NCBI GenBank assembly: GCA_043818095.1
Contig: JBDRGD010000139.1
Span: 1-20,158, forward strand
DNA length: 20,158 bases
Direction of reading: 5' to 3'
Source: JBDRGD01 sp043818095
GTDB lineage: Bacteria > Chloroflexota > Dehalococcoidia > Dehalococcoidales > RBG-16-60-22
Part shown: one piece after another, positions 14,772-20,158 of the stretch
Layout: every line of letters starts with the position of its first letter
Position numbering within the stretch: position 1 is the stretch's first letter
The notes under the pieces: generated by a model
What the model was told of the DNA's origin: nothing
The model's database searches: none
The model's input: only the letters and a program-made list of their open reading frames with translations
Position numbers and translations under genes: made by a program

Positions 14772-15869
14772 CTACTTAATCTGGACCTGTGCGGAGATGG
14801 GAGGCAGGTACTCATTATCTCCGGCGACGGCCTTAAACTTGGGGCCGTAGACCGGGTTCTTCTGGGTATAGCTTTCCCAGGCAGCCTGGTAGCCCTTGGT
14901 GTAGAACTGCTGGCTGTCTTCCGGAGTCCACAAAATGCGTTGCAGGTCGCGCTGGAGGCGAATCTGGTCGAAGGAGAGGATGGATTCCCAGAGAGGCGCC
15001 CAGGTCTCCTCGGCGGCAGCTGCCTGCTCGTTCATGATCTGCTGGATATCCGCCGGGAAGGACTGCCAGGTCTTCAGGTTCATCGCGGAGAGCGTGGAGT
15101 TTTTGAAGAAGGTAGGTCCGTTCCAGTATTTCAGTACTTCGTTCAGGGACCGGGCGTAGAAGGTCTGGCTGGAGGGATAGACCGTCCCGTCCACCAGGCC
15201 GCGCTCGACCGCGGTGTAGATTTCATCCGCCTGGACCATGACGGTCGTGGCGCCGAAGGCCTTCATCACCGCGTCTTCCGGGGCCTTGGCGCGCAGCTTC
15301 ATGCCTTTCAAGTCCGCGGAGCTGTTCACCGGCTTGTTGGTGAAAATACCGGAGTTCCCCAGGTAATCGGGGCTGGTCCGCTGGTTGAACAGGTAGTGCA
15401 GACCGTGCTCATTCAGCGCCGCATCCATAATGTCGTTGAACCCGGACTTGCGCAGTCCGGCAGCTCCGTAGCCGGTCAGCGGCTGTACCAGAACGGCGGG
15501 GATGATTCCGGAGTAATAGGTAGCCACGCCCGGGAAGGCGTCAAACAACCCGTCGATGAGGGCCTGGGTTACCTCGTTCAGGGGATAGACCTCCGGTCCG
15601 CCGAGATATTTCCAGGTGACCCGCCCGCCGGTGGCCACGGTGACGCGGCGTGTCCAGTCCCAGAACTGCTGAAACTCCTCGTTGGCGGGGTTGCCGCTGT
15701 TATCGACGACCTTGAGTTCCCAGGTCTTTGCGGCCGGTGCCGGTGCGGGCGATGGTGTGGGAGACGGGGCCGGTGCCGGCGCGGGGCTGGAACAGGCGCC
15801 CATCATCAGGGCTAAGAGGATGGCGACGGTTAATACGGAAATCGTAACAAGCCAAGTTCTTTTTACCAT
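14772..15869 (-). CDS. dctP: TRAP transporter substrate-binding protein DctP (system 2)
   Basis: 365 residues. The start is ATG 15869, with AAGGGGG a few bases upstream; the frame is open 39 codons further but without a matching site. Signal helix (5-22), lipobox LMMGAC with Cys26, Pro-Ala-Ser linker (29-47), then a DctP domain. DLKGMKLRAK (186-195) carries the conserved binding arginine (Arg193). The later segment DEIYTAVERGLVDG is the family's typical DExYxALxxGxVDG block. Extracytoplasmic lipid-anchored receptor, first gene of dctP-dctQ-dctM-amidohydrolase. Its promoter has a palindrome over the -10 and is back to back with the aminotransferase promoter. Ligand unknown, probably a carboxylate. 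Confidence 0.93.
   Translation of the reverse strand: MVKRTWLVTISVLTVAILLALMMGACSSPAPAPAPSPTPSPAPAPAAKTWELKVVDNSGNPANEEFQQFWDWTRRVTVATGGRVTWKYLGGPEVYPLNEVTQALIDGLFDAFPGVATYYSGIIPAVLVQPLTGYGAAGLRKSGFNDIMDAALNEHGLHYLFNQRTSPDYLGNSGIFTNKPVNSSADLKGMKLRAKAPEDAVMKAFGATTVMVQADEIYTAVERGLVDGTVYPSSQTFYARSLNEVLKYWNGPTFFKNSTLSAMNLKTWQSFPADIQQIMNEQAAAAEETWAPLWESILSFDQIRLQRDLQRILWTPEDSQQFYTKGYQAAWESYTQKNPVYGPKFKAVAGDNEYLPPISAQVQIK
15729..15785 (-). repeat. Pro-Ala linker coding repeat in dctP (system 2)
   Basis: Low-complexity codons for Pro, Ala, Ser and Thr after the lipidated cysteine, the third such linker in the window. Confidence 0.7.
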
Positions 15870-15952
15870 ATTTTCCCCCTTAATACTACTTCCGAGAGTG
15901 GATACCTGCTTCATTACATTAAGCTCACCCCCCGCTTTGATATTCAGGTAAT

Positions 15953-15967
15953 ACGATATATTATCGT
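15953..15967. promoter_or_regulatory. Palindromic candidate operator of the TRAP system 2 operon
   Basis: Perfect arms ACGATA (15953-15958) and TATCGT (15962-15967) around TAT. It covers the -10 box of the minus promoter, so a bound protein would block dctP transcription. Confidence 0.5.
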
Positions 15968-15986
15968 CTTTGCCGGTATTTGTCAA
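15958..15986 (-). promoter_or_regulatory. Promoter of dctPQM-amidohydrolase
   Basis: On the minus strand TTGACA (15986-15981), 17-base spacer, TAATAT (15963-15958). Start near 15951, leader of about 80 bases. Confidence 0.65.
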
Positions 15987-16008
15987 TCGGGATTTCTGGC
16001 CGCGGCGG

Positions 16009-16038
16009 TTGACACCTTTGCCGCTTTCCGTCTATCAT
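16009..16038 (+). promoter_or_regulatory. Promoter of the aminotransferase gene
   Basis: TTGACA (16009-16014), 18-base spacer, TATCAT (16033-16038), start near 16045. Its -35 is only 22 bases from the opposing -35 of the dctP promoter. Confidence 0.7.
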
Positions 16039-16076
16039 CGTTGTGAAAAAACCGATGCGCAAAGGAGATGCCAGCC

Positions 16077-17264
16077 ATGCAGGACGCTAGTCATGAGACG
16101 CTGAACCCCCCGGAACGAATACTGATGGGACCCGGGCCGAGCAATCTGCATCCCAGGGTACAGATGGCGATGATGGCGCCACTGGTGGGGCATCTGGACC
16201 CTTATTTCCAGACCATCATGGAAGATACCATGAAACTCCTCCGGGAAACCTTCCGCACCCGCAACGATCTGACCTTCCCCATCTCCGGGACCGGTTCCGC
16301 GGGCATGGAGGCCGGCTTCTGCAATTTCCTGGAGCCCGGGGACGTGGCGGTCATCGGGGTGAACGGTCTCTTCGGGGAGCGCATGGTGGACAACGCCGTC
16401 CGCTGCGGCGCCGAGGTGGTCCCGGTGAACGCGGAGTGGGGGGAAATCGTTACGGCGGAAGCTATCAAGGCGGCGCTGCAGTCCCGGAAAAAGGTGAAGC
16501 TGCTGGCGCTGGTGCACGCCGAGACCTCCACCGGCGTCCTCCAGCCGCTCGAGGAGGCGTCCCGCCTGGCAAAAGAACATGAGGCGCTGTTCCTGGTGGA
16601 CACGGTCACCTCCCTGGGCGGGGTAAACGTGGTGGTGGATGACTGGGGCATCGATATCTGCTACAGCGGCACCCAGAAGTGCCTGAGCTGTCCGCCGGGA
16701 CTGGCGCCCTTCACCGCGGGAGCGAAAGCGCTGGAAGCGCTGAAAGCGCGCCAGGGCAAGGTGCTCAGCTGGTATCTGGACCTGACCCTGCTTTCTTCCT
16801 ACTGGTCCGCCAGCCGCTTTTACCACCACACCGCCCCGGTCTCCATGGTCTATGCCCTTCATGAAGCCCTGGCCCTCATCGCGGAGGAAGGTCTGGAGGC
16901 GCGTTTCCAGCGGCACGAGCGCTGCGGCACGGCGCTGAAGCAGGGCCTGCAGGCGATGGGACTGGTGCTGCATGCCCGGGAGGGACACCGCCTCAGCATG
17001 CTGACCTCCGTGCGTATTCCGGAAGGCGTGGACGATGTTAAAGTAAGGCAGGGACTGCTGCGGGAGTTCAGCCTGGAAATCGGCGGGGGACTGGGCCCGC
17101 TGAAGGGGAAGATATGGCGCATCGGGCTGATGGGCTATTCCTGCACGGTGGAGAACGTGCTCCTGCTGCTCTATGCCCTGGAAAAGCAGCTGACCGCCCA
17201 GGGCTTTAAGCTGACGCCGGGGGCGGGCGTGGCCGCCGCCACGCAGTCGCTGCGGCAGTCGTAA
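16077..17264 (+). CDS. Class V aminotransferase, alanine/serine-glyoxylate type
   Basis: 395 residues, usual length for the alanine-glyoxylate/serine-glyoxylate/ureidoglycine-glyoxylate group. MGPGPSNLHPRV (17-28), SGTGSAGMEA (70-79), VDTVTSLGG (174-182, Asp175 pairs with the PLP ring), SGTQKCLSCPPGL (197-209, Lys201 forms the Schiff base), HHTAP (250-254) and WRIGLMG (347-353, Arg348 binds the substrate carboxylate). It transfers an amino group to or from glyoxylate, or between pyruvate/hydroxypyruvate and Ala/Ser. Two ATGs are in frame; 16077 is chosen because AAAGGAG ends nine bases before it, while it directly abuts the ATG at 16068. Divergent from TRAP system 2. The donor specificity cannot be told from the sequence by eye. 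Confidence 0.9.
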   Translation: MQDASHETLNPPERILMGPGPSNLHPRVQMAMMAPLVGHLDPYFQTIMEDTMKLLRETFRTRNDLTFPISGTGSAGMEAGFCNFLEPGDVAVIGVNGLFGERMVDNAVRCGAEVVPVNAEWGEIVTAEAIKAALQSRKKVKLLALVHAETSTGVLQPLEEASRLAKEHEALFLVDTVTSLGGVNVVVDDWGIDICYSGTQKCLSCPPGLAPFTAGAKALEALKARQGKVLSWYLDLTLLSSYWSASRFYHHTAPVSMVYALHEALALIAEEGLEARFQRHERCGTALKQGLQAMGLVLHAREGHRLSMLTSVRIPEGVDDVKVRQGLLREFSLEIGGGLGPLKGKIWRIGLMGYSCTVENVLLLLYALEKQLTAQGFKLTPGAGVAAATQSLRQS

Positions 17265-17276
17265 GCCGGTTAAAGC

Positions 17277-18122
17277 TCAACCTTCGGCGGCGTAGTCGTG
17301 GAGCAGCTTCATGCCCGCTACCCTGGTGGCCAGCTCCATGTAGTAGGCCCCGGTGACCTTCAGCGGCCTGATGGCGGTATGCTCCTCCAGCGCGGACTCC
17401 TGAAAGACGAGGGAGGCATCCGCCGCCGTCCAGACTTCGCCCAGCCAGGCTTCCTCGTCCATCTGGACGACCTGGTGCGCCAGGGGCTTGACCGACCCCG
17501 TAAGTACGGGCGGAAAGTAGAGTATCGTGTAGAGCGGCATGCCGAAGGGGGGCGGCAGGTCCTTCAGCTTTTCCGGGGCGACGCGCCGGTCCAGCCGGAT
17601 ATTGCCGGTGATGAGCCGCTCGCCGTGGGACTCCAGAAAAGCGCCCAGCTCCGTCCCGGCGCCGAACTTGCCGATGGCCCTGTTCAACTCCAGAAGACGG
17701 GTGTTGCTGTGCGTCAGGTGGATGGCGCCCAGTTTCTTGGGGACGCCCATGAGCAGCCCGGCGAGCAGGGCGAAGTCCTTGTCCACCCAGCAGAAAGCGC
17801 CCCGCCGCGCCTCCACGCCGTTAAGGCGGCAGCGTATGTGCAGGGTGCATTCCCGGTATTGTGCCCTTTCCGGGTTGCGCGCGGCCATGTCACGGTCGCT
17901 CTCCCCGACGAACAGCCAGTCCCCGAAGCGGACGGCGCATTCCGCCGGCTCCGTGAGGGAGGGCTCGAAGGGCGGGGGCAGCATCCGGCGGACCTCCGCG
18001 GGGTCGGCCTCGTAACAGATGACCATCTGCGTCGAGGAAAAATACCAGGGGAAGTCCCCGACCAGCTGTGCCCGGCCTTCCGGGGTCAGGGGATGGGTAA
18101 AACCTTTCAGTTCGCCGCTCAT
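17277..18122 (-). CDS. Acetoacetate decarboxylase-like protein
   Basis: 281 residues of the ADC family. VPKKLG (127-132) contains the Lys pair of acetoacetate decarboxylase, Lys130 being the expected Schiff-base lysine. YRECTL (89-94) supplies a conserved Glu (Glu91). The family decarboxylates or cyclises beta-keto acids in the cytoplasm; many members act on other keto acids by the same imine chemistry, so acetoacetate is not assured. The start at 18122 is selected because AAAGGAG (18138-18132) lies nine bases upstream and the -10 of the predicted promoter falls inside the longer frame. Ends 12 bases from the aminotransferase stop, convergent with it. Divergent from the flavin-reductase-like gene. 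Confidence 0.85.
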   Translation of the reverse strand: MSGELKGFTHPLTPEGRAQLVGDFPWYFSSTQMVICYEADPAEVRRMLPPPFEPSLTEPAECAVRFGDWLFVGESDRDMAARNPERAQYRECTLHIRCRLNGVEARRGAFCWVDKDFALLAGLLMGVPKKLGAIHLTHSNTRLLELNRAIGKFGAGTELGAFLESHGERLITGNIRLDRRVAPEKLKDLPPPFGMPLYTILYFPPVLTGSVKPLAHQVVQMDEEAWLGEVWTAADASLVFQESALEEHTAIRPLKVTGAYYMELATRVAGMKLLHDYAAEG

Positions 18123-18153
18123 CTTCGCTCGCTCCTTTACGGATGTCCGCGCC

Positions 18154-18182
18154 ATGATAGCACACCCTCTTTCCCGCGGCAA
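18154..18182 (-). promoter_or_regulatory. Promoter of the ADC-like gene
   Basis: On the minus strand TTGCCG (18182-18177), 17-base spacer, TGC-TATCAT with the -10 at 18159-18154. The extended -10 makes up for a 4/6 -35. The same TTGCCG -35 is used before the PreA-like genes. Confidence 0.6.
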
Positions 18183-18217
18183 GGAGTTCTAAGAAGGCGC
18201 GCAACTACCGCCAGGAC

Positions 18218-18246
18218 TTAACCTCTCCCCGCCAATGCCTTATACT
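18218..18246 (+). promoter_or_regulatory. Promoter of the flavin-reductase-like gene
   Basis: TTAACC (18218-18223), 17-base spacer, TATACT (18241-18246), start near 18253, short leader before ATG 18279. The palindrome TTCT-A-AGAA (18187-18195) lies between this and the opposing ADC promoter. Confidence 0.55.
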
Positions 18247-18278
18247 GTGGAGGAAAGAAACGAGGAGGTACCGCGCCG

Positions 18279-18911
18279 ATGAAACTCTATCCCGACAAGC
18301 TGGACTTCATGGGGGTGCACCACCTGATTACGGACTCCGTGGTGCCCCGGCCCATCGCCTGGGTGTCCACCGTCAGCGCGGACGGGGTCTTTAACCTGGG
18401 GGTCTTCAGCCAGTACGGCATCATCTGCGTCCAGCCTCCGATGGTCTACATCGGCGCAGTGCAGGAAAGAGACGGGACGCTGAAGGACACCGTGGTGAAT
18501 GCCGCCGCCACCGGGGAATTCGTGGTGGCGGCGATTACCGAGGAACTGGGGGAGCGCATGAACATCACCGCCACGGACTTTCCCCCCGAGGTTGACGAGT
18601 TCCGGGAGGCGGGGCTGACGCCGGTGCCGGGGGAGCGGGTGAAAGCGCCGCGGGTGGGGGAATCGCCGCTGAACCTGGAGTGCAAGCTGGTGCAGATGCT
18701 GGAGTTCGGCGGACCGCCGCGGGGCCTCCGCAAGAACACGGTAATTATCGGCGAGGTGGTGCTTTTCCACGTCGCCGACGACTGCTGGACCGGCGAGGGC
18801 ATCGATGTGCCCCGCCTGAAAACCATCGCCCGGATGGGCACCGTGGTGGGGCACCCTTACTGCGTCAGCACCGTCCCCTTCGACCTGAAGCCGATTGAGT
18901 TCGGTAAGTAA
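18279..18911 (+). CDS. Flavin reductase-like FMN-binding split-barrel protein
   Basis: 210 residues. PRPIAWVST (23-31), DGVFNLGVFSQYG (35-47) and KDTVVNAAATGEFVV (69-83) are the standard blocks of the flavin reductase/DIM6-NTAB split-barrel family, which binds FMN and often passes NAD(P)H electrons to flavin or a partner enzyme. ATG 18279 follows GAGGAGGT (18262-18269) by nine bases. A single gene with its own promoter, divergent from the ADC-like gene and convergent with the UGSC-associated gene (4 bases apart). It might supply reduced flavin or act on a substrate itself; nothing in the sequence decides. Confidence 0.9.
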   Translation: MKLYPDKLDFMGVHHLITDSVVPRPIAWVSTVSADGVFNLGVFSQYGIICVQPPMVYIGAVQERDGTLKDTVVNAAATGEFVVAAITEELGERMNITATDFPPEVDEFREAGLTPVPGERVKAPRVGESPLNLECKLVQMLEFGGPPRGLRKNTVIIGEVVLFHVADDCWTGEGIDVPRLKTIARMGTVVGHPYCVSTVPFDLKPIEFGK

Positions 18912-18915
18912 CGGC

Positions 18916-20158
18916 TTAGCCGGACTTCAGCCGCTTCTCCCAGTCCGGCGGCAGCTTTATTCCCCGGGTGGCGGGATTGGTGTAAAAAGAGAAGAGCAGC
19001 AGGGTGCGGTTGCGCTCCCTTGAACCGCAGACGACCACGTGCAGGAGGGCCGGGCTGACCACGGCGGGGAGCTTCTTCTCCGGGGCGACGTCTAACGATT
19101 CCGGTATGTATTTCATCTCCGCGAACTGGTGAATCGTATGCTCTTCCGGCACCAGGCGGTCGTCAATGTCCCTCACGGTCTGCTCCGAGTATCGGGAAAT
19201 CTGCTCCGTCACCTGCTTCTTGCTGAGACCTGACTCTTTGAGCACCCTGGCAATCGGCGGGGGGATGAGAACGCTGACCATCATGCTCTCCCCGAAGCGG
19301 TAGGACATGGGATGCATCCCGCAGCGCAGCTCCGTGCCGATGGACTTCAGGTGGGGCTCCGCCGTGGCGCCCTTGCTCTCGGACTCGGGGCCGATGGTCC
19401 CCATCCAGGCCATCGCCGTGACCGTGCTGGTATTGCGGTCGAACCCGTGCTCCATGTGGTAAGGTTCCCAGGGGCTGCCTTCCTCGTCCTCGGCGATGAC
19501 GAAGGACTGGGGGTGGCCGAAGACCGCCATCTCGCTCACGCCCGGGCGGAAGCCGGCGATGTTCTGGATGATCAGGTGCAGGGCGCGGCCGATGGTGGTG
19601 TTGGGGCTGGCCTTCCCGGTGTCCCCGACGCGCTTCGCCCCCGGGCTGATGACCCCCGTCCCGGAGAAGAAGTTGAGCTGTTTGGCGATGGGGCCGTTAA
19701 TCAGCAGGTAGGGGCGGCAGCCGCAGGTGTTGCCGATGTCTTTCAGGCGGAACTTGGGGTCGGCAATCGCCTCCACGGCGGCGAGCAGCACCGGCATATA
19801 CTCCGGGCGGCAGCCCGCCATCACCCCGTTCACGGCGATATTGCGGGGGGTGGCGCGCAGGTTCGCCAGAGGCAGCACCGCCACCTCTTCGTCGGGGTCG
19901 CGGTCGGTGAACTTCAGGAACTCCGCCACCTTCCCGGGGGTGGGCGGAACGATGGGCAGACCGTCCGTCCAGTTGCGGCGGTAAAAGAACTCGTTGACCT
20001 CCTCGAAGCTGCCCTTGAAGACCGGCTTATCGGCGGGCGGCTCCTTGGCGCGGGCGGCGGACGGCGGGACCGGCCTGGTCAGGCCGTCGATGACCTGCTG
20101 CACGACACGCTCGGCGATTTGTTTATCGATTTCCTCATCGGAGTGGGTATAGATGGCG
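18916..20158 (-). CDS. UGSC-associated protein, C-terminal part (partial at right edge)
   Basis: 413 codons are visible and the frame is open to the edge, so the GTG at 20103 is unlikely to be the true start: 18 more codons (ending AERV) read in frame upstream and lack a Shine-Dalgarno near 20103. Numbered from the first visible codon, landmarks are NWTDGLPIVPPT (62-73), MAGCRPEY (113-120), NTCGCRP (143-149), TIGRALHLI (188-196) and PWEPYHMEHGF (229-239). This domain is one I associate with proteins annotated as UGSC (seleno)proteins; the visible N-terminal segment resembles the end of the UGSC thioredoxin-like domain, so a fusion is likely. Cys115, Cys145 and Cys147 may be redox or metal-binding. 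The activity is unknown. The stop is four bases from the convergent flavin-reductase-like stop. Confidence 0.75.
   Translation of the reverse strand, partial: AIYTHSDEEIDKQIAERVVQQVIDGLTRPVPPSAARAKEPPADKPVFKGSFEEVNEFFYRRNWTDGLPIVPPTPGKVAEFLKFTDRDPDEEVAVLPLANLRATPRNIAVNGVMAGCRPEYMPVLLAAVEAIADPKFRLKDIGNTCGCRPYLLINGPIAKQLNFFSGTGVISPGAKRVGDTGKASPNTTIGRALHLIIQNIAGFRPGVSEMAVFGHPQSFVIAEDEEGSPWEPYHMEHGFDRNTSTVTAMAWMGTIGPESESKGATAEPHLKSIGTELRCGMHPMSYRFGESMMVSVLIPPPIARVLKESGLSKKQVTEQISRYSEQTVRDIDDRLVPEEHTIHQFAEMKYIPESLDVAPEKKLPAVVSPALLHVVVCGSRERNRTLLLFSFYTNPATRGIKLPPDWEKRLKSG
18920..18948 (+). terminator. Possible weak terminator hairpin
   Basis: CCGGACT (18920-18926) pairs with AGTCCGG (18942-18948), loop 15 bases, nine bases beyond the flavin-reductase-like stop and inside the 3' end of the convergent gene. 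Only a short, interrupted T-run follows (18956-18961), so termination is uncertain. Confidence 0.3.

Noticed and set aside
14940..15815. Plus-strand ORF opposite dctP of system 2
   Set aside because: Shadow ORF; Gly/Arg-rich end is simply the reverse of the Pro-Ala linker.

Overview
The window looks like part of a GC-rich genome of an uncultured anaerobic bacterium, most likely Chloroflexota of the class Dehalococcoidia. This is an inference from gene content: lipoprotein substrate-binding proteins with long proline-alanine linkers after the lipidated cysteine, TRAP transporters, tandem PreA-like flavoproteins with ferredoxin tails, a DUF2284 protein and a UGSC-type protein. There are no rRNA or tRNA genes to confirm it. 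No insertion sequence, CRISPR array or phage gene is visible. The genes are typical metabolic genes with strong Shine-Dalgarno sites and readable sigma70-type promoters in most of the gaps.

Layout. Bases 1-177 hold the N-terminus of a lipoprotein on the minus strand, cut by the window edge, with a near-consensus promoter at 381-409. Bases 430-3223 carry two tandem paralogous PreA/dihydroorotate-dehydrogenase-like flavoproteins on the minus strand. Bases 3532-6651 carry TRAP system 1, a fused DctQM permease followed by DctP, ending at a long bidirectional terminator (6721-6758). Next come a DUF2284 metal-binding protein (minus), a divergently transcribed M24 creatinase/prolidase-fold protein (plus), a D-2-hydroxyacid dehydrogenase (minus) and a divergent class A malate synthase (plus). 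Bases 11743-15869 are a minus-strand operon for TRAP system 2 (DctP-DctQ-DctM) with an ACMSD-like amidohydrolase at its end. Back-to-back promoters separate this operon from a class V alanine/serine-glyoxylate-type aminotransferase (plus). The right end holds an acetoacetate-decarboxylase-like protein (minus), a flavin-reductase-like split-barrel protein (plus) and a UGSC-associated protein that runs off the right edge (minus).

How the genes may work together. Three enzyme families whose usual substrate is glyoxylate, or its reduced or aminated relatives, lie within 8.5 kb: a D-2-hydroxyacid dehydrogenase (glyoxylate/hydroxypyruvate reductase fold), malate synthase and a glyoxylate-type aminotransferase. 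Between and beside them is a TRAP transporter, a class that usually takes up small organic acids. My best functional hypothesis is import of a small carboxylate and its processing through a glyoxylate or hydroxypyruvate node, without isocitrate lyase in view. The amidohydrolase, ADC-like protein, M24 protein and PreA pair add decarboxylation, hydrolysis or redox chemistry on unknown substrates. Several enzymes appear to lack standard catalytic or metal-binding residues (PreA pair, M24 protein, amidohydrolase), so the pathway may differ from the textbook versions. All alignments behind these statements were made by eye.
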